64,000 nt of DNA. Origin: JACDAN01 sp036554945 (GTDB lineage: Bacteria; Actinomycetota; Thermoleophilia; Gaiellales; Gaiellaceae). The notes under the pieces were generated by a model that worked only from the letters and a program-made list of their open reading frames with translations, ran no database searches and was not told where the DNA came from. How positions within the stretch are numbered: the stretch's first letter is position 1; every line of letters starts with the position of its first letter. This document shows, piece after piece, positions 32,788-41,563 of this stretch. Made by a program: the position numbers and the translations under genes. Location: NCBI GenBank assembly GCA_036554945.1, contig DATBMH010000034.1, positions 1-64,000 on the forward strand. Direction: 5' to 3'.

Positions 32788-33569
32788 CTCATCCCCCCAG
32801 GTGTTGTGCGGGACGTTAGCCAGCGCTCGAAGTCGGCTGCCGACGTCACGATCGCCTTCGTGCGCATCAGCGCATGGCCGAGCCCGCACAGCTCCGTGCA
32901 GATCAGGCGGTAGCTACCCGTCTCGGTCGGCGTGACCGTGATCTCGGTCGTGATCCCGGGCACGGCGTCCTGCTTCTGGCGGAACTCGGGCACCCAAAAC
33001 GAGTGGATGACGTCGCGCGCGGACAGGTAGAGGCGAGTTGCGCGGTCGACCGGGAGCCGGAGGTTCCCGGAGGCCTTGCAGCCCTCCTCGATGATCCCCT
33101 CGTCCCGCCGCACGCAGGCCATCTTGTCCGCTCCCGGCTCCATGCTCTCGGGCGGGTAGAGGAACGTCCAGGCGAACTGCTGGCCCCAGACCTCCACCCG
33201 GAGCGCGTCGTCGGGCACCTGGTCGTTCTTGGCGAGCGCGACCGAGCTGACGACGATCATCGCGATCACGAGGACGAGCGGGATCACGGTCCAGGTGACC
33301 TCGATGCCGGTGTGCCCGTGGACCGGCGGCCCGTCGGAGTCGTCGTCGGGCCGGGCGCGGAACTTCACGAGCGAGTAGACGCTGATTGCCGCGACGACCG
33401 CGAAGATCGCGATGCAGATCGCAGTCACGAACCAGAAGACGAAGTCGATTCGCTCGGCCTCTTTCGACGACTGGTCGGGGAGCCACGGGACGAAGATCGC
33501 GACCGCAAAGGCGATCGCTGCCAGCACGAGGGCGACGAGGAGGACCTTGATCAGCGACCCGGCGCGCAC
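32784..33569 (-). CDS. ctaC: Cytochrome c oxidase subunit II
   Basis: A 261-residue protein with two N-terminal membrane helices (KVLLVALVLAAIAFAVAIF and FVFWFVTAICIAIFAVVAA) and an extracytoplasmic cupredoxin domain. The CuA site is complete: HSFWVPEF earlier, then CTELCGLGHALM. No fused cytochrome c domain is present, so separate cytochromes must deliver electrons. The start is GTG 33569, about 8 bases after TAGGCT and without an SD, perhaps leaderless. First gene of the oxidase operon. Confidence 0.94.
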   Translation of the reverse strand: MRAGSLIKVLLVALVLAAIAFAVAIFVPWLPDQSSKEAERIDFVFWFVTAICIAIFAVVAAISVYSLVKFRARPDDDSDGPPVHGHTGIEVTWTVIPLVLVIAMIVVSSVALAKNDQVPDDALRVEVWGQQFAWTFLYPPESMEPGADKMACVRRDEGIIEEGCKASGNLRLPVDRATRLYLSARDVIHSFWVPEFRQKQDAVPGITTEITVTPTETGSYRLICTELCGLGHALMRTKAIVTSAADFERWLTSRTTPGGMS

Positions 33570-33670
33570 CGCCCGCGAGCCTACCGAGTTAGGCCCGCGG
33601 CTGGAGCGGGTACACCGAACCCGGTTGCGAAGGGCAGCGACCCTGCGTGACAACGACAAGGAGGCAATGA

Positions 33671-33895
33671 ATGGGAGTCGGAGTAAGCCTGTTGCTGATC
33701 GCCGTCGGGGCGATCCTCATCTGGGGTCTGCAGAGCGACGTCGCAGGCATCAGCGAGGACGCCATCGGCGTGATCCTGATGGTCGTCGGGGCGGCCGGAC
33801 TGCTGATCTCGATGATGTTCTGGTCCAGCTGGGGCGGTTTCGGCGGCGCCCGGCGGCGCTCGACCTACGTCGAGGAAGGCCCACCGCCCGCCTGA
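33671..33895 (+). CDS. Small two-helix membrane protein (DUF6458-like)
   Basis: A 74-residue protein with two membrane helices, MGVGVSLLLIAVGAILIWGL and AIGVILMVVGAAGLLISMMF, joined by a short loop with a conserved-looking ISEDAIG, and an Arg-rich then Pro-ending tail. The layout matches the small DUF6458 family common in actinobacteria, of unknown function. The ATG is preceded by AAGGAGG. Divergent from ctaC across about 100 bases. Confidence 0.8.
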   Translation: MGVGVSLLLIAVGAILIWGLQSDVAGISEDAIGVILMVVGAAGLLISMMFWSSWGGFGGARRRSTYVEEGPPPA

Positions 33896-33907
33896 CGGGG
33901 AGACGGC

Positions 33908-33933
33908 AGCGCGGACGCGGAGACGTCCGCGCT
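33908..33933 (+). terminator. Terminator-like hairpin
   Basis: AGCGCGGAC (33908-33916) pairs with GTCCGCGCT (33925-33933) over 9 bp with an 8-base loop. It lies just after the small membrane protein gene and before the kinase start at 33945. There is no U run, so it may instead be a processing or stabilising hairpin. Confidence 0.45.
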
Positions 33934-33944
33934 CGCCCATCCGT

Positions 33945-34670
33945 GTGACCGAGCCGGGAGACAAGATCCAGGAGCTCGAGTCGAAGCTCGCCGAGCTCGA
34001 GCAGCTGGACGAGATCAAGACGCAGTTCGTCTCGCTCGCCTCGCACGAGCTGCGCACACCGATCTCCGTCGTGCACGGGATCTCCCAGACCCTCTACCTG
34101 CGCGGCCACCAGCTCTCCGACGAGCAGCTCGCCGAGCTTCGCAGGACGCTCTTCGAGCAGAGCTGCCGGCTGGCAGAGCTGACCGACCAGCTGCTCGACA
34201 TGTCGCGCCTCGACGCCCAGGCGTACGCGGTCAATCCGGAGCGGTTCAACCCGCGCGAGCGGATCCTGCAGCTCCTGAACCGGATCGCGCCCGACCGGCG
34301 CGACGAGATCGACGTGGGCGTGGAGTCGTCGCTCGAGGTCGTGACCGACCCGCACGCGTTCGAGCGGGTGATCGGCAACCTGCTCACGAACGCGCTGCGC
34401 TACGGCGCCCCGCCGATCGAGGTCCGGACGAGCTGGGACGACGTCGTCGACGTCATCGTCGAGGATCACGGCCCCGGCGTGCCCGACGAGTTCGTCCCGC
34501 TGCTCTTCGAGCGGTTCTCACAGGCGGGCGGCCGTCGGGGCCAGGGAGCGGGCCTCGGACTGGCGATCGCGAAGTCGTTCGCGGAGGCCCTGGGAGGGGA
34601 CCTGCGCTACGAGCCGGCGACGCCGTCCGGCGCGCGGTTCCACTTCGAGCTCCCGCGTGAGGTGGCCTAG
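33945..34670 (+). CDS. Soluble sensor histidine kinase core
   Basis: A 241-residue protein consisting only of a short N-terminal coiled coil (ELESKLAELEQLDEIK), a HisKA domain with FVSLASHELRTPISVVHGIS (phospho-His near residue 34) and a HATPase domain with GNLLTNALRYG, VEDHGPGVPD and GAGLGLAIAKSF. No sensor or membrane domain is present, so input must come through a partner or the coiled coil. No response regulator is adjacent. GTG 33945 is used; no clear SD is visible. It converges on the M23 gene, sharing CTAG at the stops. Confidence 0.88.
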   Translation: MTEPGDKIQELESKLAELEQLDEIKTQFVSLASHELRTPISVVHGISQTLYLRGHQLSDEQLAELRRTLFEQSCRLAELTDQLLDMSRLDAQAYAVNPERFNPRERILQLLNRIAPDRRDEIDVGVESSLEVVTDPHAFERVIGNLLTNALRYGAPPIEVRTSWDDVVDVIVEDHGPGVPDEFVPLLFERFSQAGGRRGQGAGLGLAIAKSFAEALGGDLRYEPATPSGARFHFELPREVA

Positions 34671-35524
34671 AGCGCGGCGAGCGGGTCGACGGCGGCGCCG
34701 CGGACCCGCACCTCGAAGTGCAGGTGGGGACCGCTCGACTTGCCGCTCGAGCCCATGCGCCCCACGCGCTGTCCGGCCGCGACCTGCTGGCCGACGCGAA
34801 CGCCGACGCGCGACAGGTGTGCGTAGAGCGTCCGTGTGCCGCCGCCGTGGGAGATGACGACGAGGTAGCCCCAGCCGCCGACGCTGAACCCGGCGAAGGT
34901 GACGCGGCCGGCCGCGGCGGCGGACACGGCGGTCCCCGAGGAACCGGGGTAGTCCACGCCGGTGTGGAAGCGATTCCCGCGCGGCCCGAAGACGTCCGTG
35001 TACGGACCGGCCACCGGTGCGCTCAACGAGATCGGGCAAGCCGGCACCGGCGCCCTGAGCGCGGCGAAGACACCGGGCCCGGCGCGGCCGTCCACGGCCA
35101 GCCCGGCCCAGCGCTGGAACTTCCGCAGCGCACGAGCGGTGGAGGCGCCGAACCGCCCGTCCAGGTTCCCCGACGGGAAGCCGTGCCACGCGAGGGCGAA
35201 CTGCAGCGCGGCGACGTCCCAGCCGCGCTTTCCGTGCGCGAGCAGCCGGCCGCCGAGCGGGGCGTTCCGGCCGTAGCGGCCGAGCGCGCGCTTCGTCTGC
35301 GGGCCGGGCACACCGTCGACCGGGAGGCGCCTGTGCTGCTGGAACCGGCGCACGGCGGCCACGGTTCCGGGCCCGAGGACGCCGTCGACGGTGCCGGCGT
35401 AGACCCCTCGCTGGCGCAGACCGACCTGGAGGGCGGCGATCTCGGGGTCTCCGGCTGCGAATGCGCTCGACGGGAGCAGCAGCAGGAGCGCGAGGAAACC
35501 TATTGCGGCCGCAGTGGTTTTCAT
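34667..35524 (-). CDS. Secreted M23 peptidase with two peptidoglycan-binding domains
   Basis: A 285-residue exported cell-wall hydrolase. A signal peptide (ATG 35524, hydrophobic core FLALLLLLPSSAFAAG) is followed by two PG-binding-1 repeats, about 28-85 and 95-155 (ALQVGLRQRG and ALQFALAWHG), and a C-terminal LytM domain with the Zn ligands HTGVDYPG, then YAHLS and PHLHFEVR. It should cleave peptide cross-links outside the cell. GGGAGG lies 8 bases before ATG, and that SD can partly pair with an upstream TCCCTC hairpin arm. Its stop overlaps that of the kinase. Confidence 0.93.
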   Translation of the reverse strand: MKTTAAAIGFLALLLLLPSSAFAAGDPEIAALQVGLRQRGVYAGTVDGVLGPGTVAAVRRFQQHRRLPVDGVPGPQTKRALGRYGRNAPLGGRLLAHGKRGWDVAALQFALAWHGFPSGNLDGRFGASTARALRKFQRWAGLAVDGRAGPGVFAALRAPVPACPISLSAPVAGPYTDVFGPRGNRFHTGVDYPGSSGTAVSAAAAGRVTFAGFSVGGWGYLVVISHGGGTRTLYAHLSRVGVRVGQQVAAGQRVGRMGSSGKSSGPHLHFEVRVRGAAVDPLAAL

Positions 35525-35583
35525 CACACGAACCTCCCTCGAACGAGGGATCGGTCCCTGTATCGGCCGAGATCGAGCTGACT

Positions 35584-36201
<618 letters not shown>

Positions 36202-36246
36202 ATCTCTCCTCTTCCTCGGGGTCGAAGGAGAGCCTAAACCCGCGGC

Positions 36247-36252
36247 TATACT
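36247..36252 (+). promoter_or_regulatory. -10 element of the tRNA-Lys promoter
   Basis: TATACT, a near-consensus -10 box, lies 10 bases before the mature 5' end of the tRNA. No good -35 is apparent. Confidence 0.5.
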
Positions 36253-36262
36253 CGTTCGCCCC

Positions 36263-36335
36263 GGGCCGTTAGCTCAGTTGGTAGAGCAGGGGACTCTTAA
36301 TCCCAAGGTCGAAGGTTCGAATCCTTCACGGCCCA
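36263..36335 (+). tRNA. tRNA-Lys (anticodon CTT)
   Basis: A 73-base cloverleaf: acceptor GGGCCGT/ACGGCCC (7 bp), D arm GCTC..GAGC, anticodon arm with loop CTCTTAA (anticodon CTT), and T arm with GGTTCGAATCC. The discriminator base is A and the CCA end is not encoded. The opposing RDD gene ends inside the tRNA 3' region (from 36326). Confidence 0.95.
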
Positions 36336-37234
36336 CCTTCACGAGCACGGCCGGCCGGATCGTCGTAGACGACGACGGTTCCCGCGAGGAAGTCCGGCAG
36401 GCCGCGCCGCCGGTCGGTGAACAGCACCGGGAGGAAGCCCGCGAAGAGCGGCACGATCGCGAGCACGAGCCCCATGACGCGGACGATCGAACGCCCGACG
36501 CCAGGCGCCAGGCCGTCCGGCCCTCGTACCCGCAGTCGCAGCACCCGCATCCCCGGGGTCTGGCCCGCGGAGCTCCAGAAGAGGACGAAGTAGCCGCCGG
36601 CGACGAGGATCCATCCGGCCGCGAGCAGGGCGCCCGCAAGCCACGCGGGACGGAGCGTCCCGACCAGGCTGGAGACGAGGGCGGCCACTCCGACGACCGA
36701 CGTCCAGGCGACGAGCATCAGCCCGGCGTCGATCGCGAGCGCCGCGGCGCGAGTCACGATCCCGGCGTGGACCGTCGGGACCGGGCGCGGCCGCCGGCGC
36801 ACGACCCGCTCGATCCGGTCGTCGAGCCGGGCGCCGGTCGTCCGGAGCCCGCTCACGACGTCGTCCGCGAGGCCCGTCGTCTGCAAGGCGACGGCCTCCC
36901 GGAGCTCGGGGCTCGACGCAACATGGCGCAGCGCGCGCTTCGTCTCGTCGCTCGCCAGCGCGGCGCTCACGAGGCGGTCGAGCTCGCCGCTCGCCGACAG
37001 CTCGGCGACGATCCGCTCGAGCACGCGGTGGCGCACCAGCGACCGGGCAAGCTCCTCCGGCAGGTCGCCGGCGAGGGCGCGATCGAGGACACGCGCGACC
37101 TCGGGCGCCGACAGCACCTCGTCGACCGCGTCCTCGAGTGGACCGCGCCAGGCCCGAGCCGCCGCCCGAGCCGGGTAGAACGCGGCTCGTCCTGCCGCAC
37201 CGGTCAGCCGGGGACGCTGCTCGTCGTCTGCCAT
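36326..37234 (-). CDS. RDD-family membrane protein
   Basis: A 302-residue protein. About 150 N-terminal residues are charged and helical (LARSLVRHRVLERIVAEL and similar amphipathic segments), followed by an RDD membrane domain from about residue 155 with RAAALAIDAGLMLVAW, VLFWSSAGQTPGMRVLRLRV, and TDRRRGLPDFLAGTVVVYDD, a typical RDD ending. The role of RDD proteins is poorly known; some are ion exchangers. The ATG is 7 bases after GATACT, likely leaderless. The stop lies within the tRNA-Lys gene on the other strand. Confidence 0.83.
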   Translation of the reverse strand: MADDEQRPRLTGAAGRAAFYPARAAARAWRGPLEDAVDEVLSAPEVARVLDRALAGDLPEELARSLVRHRVLERIVAELSASGELDRLVSAALASDETKRALRHVASSPELREAVALQTTGLADDVVSGLRTTGARLDDRIERVVRRRPRPVPTVHAGIVTRAAALAIDAGLMLVAWTSVVGVAALVSSLVGTLRPAWLAGALLAAGWILVAGGYFVLFWSSAGQTPGMRVLRLRVRGPDGLAPGVGRSIVRVMGLVLAIVPLFAGFLPVLFTDRRRGLPDFLAGTVVVYDDPAGRAREGGP

Positions 37235-37278
37235 CGGGACAAGTATCGCCTGCTTACTTCGGGCTAACAGGCGCCGCC

Positions 37279-37284
37279 TACCCT
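37279..37284 (+). promoter_or_regulatory. -10 element of a leaderless promoter
   Basis: TACCCT ends 6 bases before GTG 37291. It is divergent from the leaderless promoter of the RDD gene 56 bp away. Confidence 0.45.
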
Positions 37285-37290
37285 GCAAAC

Positions 37291-38220
37291 GTGAAGCGTC
37301 TGAGGCTTGCACCCCTCGTCGTCCTCGCTCTCCTACCGGCTGCTGCCTACTCGCCCGCCGGCGAGGCGCGGACCGGCGCCGACTGCTCGATCCGCCAGAC
37401 CGGGCTGCGGCCGCTCACCGACATGAACCGGTTCCGGCACCGCGGCCAGCTCGGCGGCCTGTATCCGAACGCCGCGAACCGCCCTCCGGCTCGGCACCTC
37501 AACCGCGGCCTGGCCGCCGCCCGCCGGGTCCGGCCGATCCGGGGACGCATCGGCGTGCTCGGGGTCGGGATGTCGAACGCGATGACCGAGTTCCGAGCCT
37601 TCGCGACCTCCGCGAAGCAGCTGCCCGAGCTCAACCCGGCGCTCACGTTCGTCGAGGGGCCGGGAGGCGGCTGGGATGCGACCCGGATCTCCAAGCCGGC
37701 GGCCCGCTACTGGACCGACCTGGACGCGAAGCTCCGCAAGGCGCGGCTCCAGCGCGGGCAGGTCCAGGTCGTGTGGATGAAGCAGGCAATCGCCGGCGAG
37801 GACCGCCCGTTCCCGCAGGATGCGCGGGCGCTCCAGGCGCATCTCCGCGCGATCGTCCGCAACCTGACGAACCGCTTCCCGAACCTCCGCATGATCTACG
37901 TGTCCAGCCGGACCTACGGCGGCTACGCGGTCACGCACATCAACCCGGAGCCGTTCGCCTACGAGAGCGGGTTCGCCGTCAAGTGGCTCGTGCAGGAGGG
38001 GATCCAGAACAGGCTCGGCCGGGTCTGGGTCGGCTGGGGGCCCTACCTCTGGACGGACGGGCTCGCGGGGAGGCGCGACGGGCTCACGTGGGCATGCGAG
38101 GACGTGCTCCAGGACGGGATGCACCCCTCGCCGAGCGGCGTCCGCAAGGTCGCGCGCCTGCTGCATGACTTCTTCGGCGGCGACCCGACCGCGAAGACCT
38201 GGTTCGCGCCGACCGCCTGA
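37291..38220 (+). CDS. Secreted SGNH/GDSL-hydrolase-like protein
   Basis: A 309-residue exported protein with a short signal (RLAPLVVLALLPAAAYSPAG). The body has GVLGVGMSNAMTEF, which fits the nucleophile block of the SGNH fold, VSSRTYGGYA in the middle, and DGMHPSPSGVRKVARLL, the usual Asp-X-X-His block at the C-terminus. Such enzymes deacetylate or de-esterify carbohydrates and lipids. It precedes the amino-sugar operon on the same strand, so a role in modifying surface glycans is possible (inference). The transcript likely starts at the GTG. Confidence 0.75.
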   Translation: MKRLRLAPLVVLALLPAAAYSPAGEARTGADCSIRQTGLRPLTDMNRFRHRGQLGGLYPNAANRPPARHLNRGLAAARRVRPIRGRIGVLGVGMSNAMTEFRAFATSAKQLPELNPALTFVEGPGGGWDATRISKPAARYWTDLDAKLRKARLQRGQVQVVWMKQAIAGEDRPFPQDARALQAHLRAIVRNLTNRFPNLRMIYVSSRTYGGYAVTHINPEPFAYESGFAVKWLVQEGIQNRLGRVWVGWGPYLWTDGLAGRRDGLTWACEDVLQDGMHPSPSGVRKVARLLHDFFGGDPTAKTWFAPTA

Positions 38221-38237
38221 ACCCTAGGGTTCGGGCC

Positions 38238-39275
38238 GTGAGGCTCCTCTCGGTCGTCGGGAACCGGCCCCAGTTCGTCAAGTCCGGCCCGCTCTCGGTC
38301 GCGCTGCGCGAGCGCGGGATCCACGAGGTCGTCGTCCATACCGGGCAGCACTACGACCGCGGGCTGTCGGCCGTGTTCTTCGAGGAGCTCGAGCTGCCGC
38401 CGCCGGCGCACTCGCTCGACCTCCAGACCGCCGACCTCGAGCGCCTCACGCCGGCGATCGCGGGCGTCGTGGAGCGCGAGCGGCCGGACTGGGTCCTGGT
38501 CTACGGCGACACGAACTCGACGCTCGCGGGTGCCCGCGCCGCGGGCGGGTCACCGGTCGCACACGTCGAGGCGGGGCTCCGGAGCGGCGATTTGTCGATG
38601 CCGGAGGAGCACAACCGCATCGAAGTCGACCGCATCTCGGCACTCCTCTTCACACCGGACGAGCGCTCGCGGGACGTGCTCGAAGCGGAGGGAGTCACGG
38701 GCCGGATCGACGTGGTCGGCGACGTCATGGCCGATGCGAACAAGCGCCTGGCGCCCTTGGCCCGCGAGCGGTCCTCGATCCTCGAGACGCTCGGCGTCGA
38801 GCCGGGCGGTTACGCCGTCGCCACCGTGCACCGCGAGGCCAACGTGCGCCCGGACCGCCTCGCGCGCATCGCGGAAGGCCTGTCCCGCCTGGCCGACCCG
38901 GTCGTCCTCCCCGCCCACCCACGCACCCGGCAGGCGATCGCTGGTAACACAGTGTTACTTGGAACGAACGTCGCGCTGATCGATCCCCTGGGGTACATGG
39001 ACTTCGCGGCGCTGGCCTCCCAGGCGCGCGTGATCCTGACCGACTCGGGCGGGCTCCAGAAGGAGGCGTACTGGTACGGCGTGCCGTGCGTGACGCTGCG
39101 GCCCTCCACCGAGTGGAAGGACACGGTGGAGCTGGGCGCGAACGTTCTGGTCGACGACGATCCGGATGCGATCGTGGACGCAGCCGCCCGTGCCTCCATG
39201 CCCCCCAACCGGCCAGAGTTGTACGGAGACGGGCGTGCAGCTGACCGAATCGCGGACATCCTGATTAGCCTGTGA
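38238..39275 (+). CDS. wecB: UDP-N-acetylglucosamine 2-epimerase (non-hydrolysing)
   Basis: A 345-residue epimerase interconverting UDP-GlcNAc and UDP-ManNAc, or the 2,3-diacetamido analogue (WbpI-like). Motifs seen: GNRPQFVKSGPLS, HTGQHYD, GDTNSTLAGA, HVEAGLRSGD, EEHNRIEVDR, and the nucleotide-binding DSGGLQKEAYWYG. The GTG start is 7 bases after TAGGGT, suggesting a leaderless transcript. First gene of a four-gene UDP-amino-sugar cluster (38238-42201). Confidence 0.9.
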   Translation: MRLLSVVGNRPQFVKSGPLSVALRERGIHEVVVHTGQHYDRGLSAVFFEELELPPPAHSLDLQTADLERLTPAIAGVVERERPDWVLVYGDTNSTLAGARAAGGSPVAHVEAGLRSGDLSMPEEHNRIEVDRISALLFTPDERSRDVLEAEGVTGRIDVVGDVMADANKRLAPLARERSSILETLGVEPGGYAVATVHREANVRPDRLARIAEGLSRLADPVVLPAHPRTRQAIAGNTVLLGTNVALIDPLGYMDFAALASQARVILTDSGGLQKEAYWYGVPCVTLRPSTEWKDTVELGANVLVDDDPDAIVDAAARASMPPNRPELYGDGRAADRIADILISL

Positions 39276-39278
39276 CCC

Positions 39279-40589
39279 ATGCTTGAAGAGCGAACCGAGC
39301 ACCAGCCGGCCGAGGCGCCGGAGACGAAGACGTGGGACGCCGCGGTGGTGGGCGCCGGCTACGTCGGCGTGCCCCTCGCGCACACGCTCGCGTCGGCCGG
39401 CCGCTCCGTCCTGCTGATCGACGTCTCGCAGGAGGTCGTCGACGGCATCAACCGGGGCGAGAGCCACATCATCGACGTCCCGTCCGAGGAGCTCGCGCCG
39501 CTCGTCGAGCGCGGCCAGATCCGCGCGACGACCGACTACAACGAGCTGCGGCGCGCGGACGCGATCCTGATCGCGCTGCCGACGCCACTGTCCAAGCAGC
39601 GGGAGCCCGACCTCTCGATCGTGACCGGCGCGGCCGAGCAGATCAGCCTCCGGATCCGCAACGGGCACCTCGTGATCCTCGAGTCGACGACCTACCCGCG
39701 GACGACGCGTGACGTCATCCAGCCGATCCTCGAGAGCACGGGGCTCAAGGCGGGCCGCGACTTCCACCTCGCGTTCTCGCCCGAGCGCGTCGACCCCGGC
39801 AACGCGACGTGGACGACGAGGAACGTCCCGAAAGTCGTCGGCGGGATCACGCCGGAGTGCACCGAGCGCGCCGCCCGGCTCTACGAAGGCGCTGTCGAGA
39901 CCGTGCACCGCGTCTCCACGCCCGAGGCCGCCGAGCTCACGAAGCTGCTGGAGAACATCTTCCGCTCGGTCAACATCGCGCTCGTCAACGAGCTCGCGCA
40001 GCTCTGCGAGCGGATGGAGATCGACGTGTGGGAGGTGATCGAGGCGGCGGCGACCAAGCCGTTCGGCTTCATGAGCTTCCAGCCGGGTCCGGGCCTCGGC
40101 GGTCACTGCATCCCGATCGACCCCTTCTACCTCACGTGGAAGGCGCGCGAGTACGACTTCTCGACCGAGTTCATCGAGCTCGCAGGGAAGGTCAACGAGA
40201 ACATGCCGTACTACTGCCGGTCGCTCGTCTCGCAGGCGCTGAACCACGGGCGGCAGAAGTCGCTGAGCGGCGCGAAGGTGCTCGTCCTGGGCGTGGCCTA
40301 CAAGGCCGACATCGGCGACACGCGCGAGTCGCCGGCGGTCAAGCTGATCGGGCTGCTGCGCGCCGCGGGCTCCGACGTCTCCTACCACGACCCGTTCGTG
40401 GCGGAGCTTGCGGAGGAGGGCCTGCGCTCCGTCGACCTCGATCCCGCCGCCTACGACGCCGTCGTGATCGTCACCGCCCATTCCGACGTGGACTACGCGG
40501 ACCTGGTGAAGAAGGCGCACGTCGTCGTCGACCTCCGGAACGCGACCGGCGCAGAGGGGCGGCGGAACGAGAAGGTCTGGACACTGTGA
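39279..40589 (+). CDS. UDP-N-acetyl-hexosamine 6-dehydrogenase (WecC/WbpA family)
   Basis: A 436-residue NAD-dependent dehydrogenase that oxidises UDP-GlcNAc or UDP-ManNAc to the uronic acid. It has the Rossmann VVGAGYVGVPLAHTLA near residue 23, SPERVDPGN, the ELTKLLENIFRSVNIALVNE helix, the catalytic Cys in GLGGHCIPIDPFYL and the C-terminal VLGVAYKADIGDTRESP. A -10-like TAGCCT lies 7 bases before the ATG, besides possible read-through from the epimerase. Its stop overlaps the next GTG. WbpA or WecC specificity cannot be fixed from sequence alone. Confidence 0.9.
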   Translation: MLEERTEHQPAEAPETKTWDAAVVGAGYVGVPLAHTLASAGRSVLLIDVSQEVVDGINRGESHIIDVPSEELAPLVERGQIRATTDYNELRRADAILIALPTPLSKQREPDLSIVTGAAEQISLRIRNGHLVILESTTYPRTTRDVIQPILESTGLKAGRDFHLAFSPERVDPGNATWTTRNVPKVVGGITPECTERAARLYEGAVETVHRVSTPEAAELTKLLENIFRSVNIALVNELAQLCERMEIDVWEVIEAAATKPFGFMSFQPGPGLGGHCIPIDPFYLTWKAREYDFSTEFIELAGKVNENMPYYCRSLVSQALNHGRQKSLSGAKVLVLGVAYKADIGDTRESPAVKLIGLLRAAGSDVSYHDPFVAELAEEGLRSVDLDPAAYDAVVIVTAHSDVDYADLVKKAHVVVDLRNATGAEGRRNEKVWTL

Positions 40590-41563
40590 TCAAGGTCGGC
40601 CTCGCCGGCCTCGGCTACTGGGGCCCGAACCTCGCCAGGAACTTCGACGACCTCGCCGAGCTGACGTGGCTCTGCGATCTCTCGACCGACCTCGTCGACG
40701 AGTTCGGCGCCCGCTACCCCAAGGCGCGAACGACGTCCCGGTTCGACGACCTCCTCGAGGACGACGAGCTCCAGGCCGTCGTGATCGCCACCCCGGTGCC
40801 GACGCACTACGAGCTCGCGCGCCGGGCGCTCGAGGCCGGCAAGCACGTCTTCGTGGAGAAGCCGCCGGCGCTGGCGGCGACCGAGGCCGACGAGCTCGTC
40901 GCGCTGGCCGAGGAGAAGAGCCTCGTCCTGCTGCCTGGCCACCTGCTCCTCTACCACCCGGCCGTCGGGAAGCTGAAGGAGCTCATCGAGTCGGGCGAGC
41001 TGGGCGAGATCCTCTACCTGTACGGGAACCGCCAGAACCTGGGCCAGATCCGCAAGGACGAGAACGCGCTCTGGTCGCTCGGCGTCCACGACCTCTCGGT
41101 GATGCTCCACCTGATCGGCGAGGAGCCGTCGGAGGTCTGGGCGCGCGGCGAGTCGTACCACCACGAGGGCGTCGAGGACATCGTGTTCTGCTACCTCCGC
41201 TTCCCGTCGGGCGTGGTCGCGCACATGCACCTCTCGTGGCTCGACCCGCACAAGAAGCGCGAGATGACCGTCGTCGGGCGCAACAAGATGGCCGTCTTCG
41301 ACGACATGGACCTCGAGCGCAAGATCACCGTGTACGACAAGGGCACGGAGCAGCGGGCCGAGAGCTACGGCGAGTGGCGCACGCGGACCGGCGACATCTA
41401 CATCCCGAAGATCCCGAACGACGAGCCGTTGCGGCTCGAGTGCCGGCACTTCGTCTCGCTCGTCGCCGGCGACGGCGACCGGATGGCCGCCGCGCGCGAC
41501 GGCGCAGTGGTGGTCCGCGTGCTCGAGCAGCTCCAGCACTCCCTGGAACGCGCACCCGCTTGA
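40586..41563 (+). CDS. Gfo/Idh/MocA oxidoreductase (WbpB/WlbA-like)
   Basis: A 325-residue NAD-dependent oxidoreductase with the Rossmann GLAGLGYWGPNLARNF at the N-terminus and the family EKP motif in HVFVEKPPALAA, followed by the alpha/beta substrate domain. In the UDP-GlcNAc(3NAc)A pathway the homologous WbpB/WlbA makes the 3-keto sugar after the 6-dehydrogenase step. It is coupled to both neighbours by GTGA and TTGA overlaps. The usual next enzyme, a WbpE-type aminotransferase, is absent from the window. Confidence 0.88.
   Translation: MIKVGLAGLGYWGPNLARNFDDLAELTWLCDLSTDLVDEFGARYPKARTTSRFDDLLEDDELQAVVIATPVPTHYELARRALEAGKHVFVEKPPALAATEADELVALAEEKSLVLLPGHLLLYHPAVGKLKELIESGELGEILYLYGNRQNLGQIRKDENALWSLGVHDLSVMLHLIGEEPSEVWARGESYHHEGVEDIVFCYLRFPSGVVAHMHLSWLDPHKKREMTVVGRNKMAVFDDMDLERKITVYDKGTEQRAESYGEWRTRTGDIYIPKIPNDEPLRLECRHFVSLVAGDGDRMAAARDGAVVVRVLEQLQHSLERAPA

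Noticed and set aside
35525..35583. Possible c-di-AMP riboswitch before the M23 peptidase
   Set aside because: Only 59 bases separate the gene from SOD, too short for that riboswitch; only a small SD-adjacent hairpin is present.
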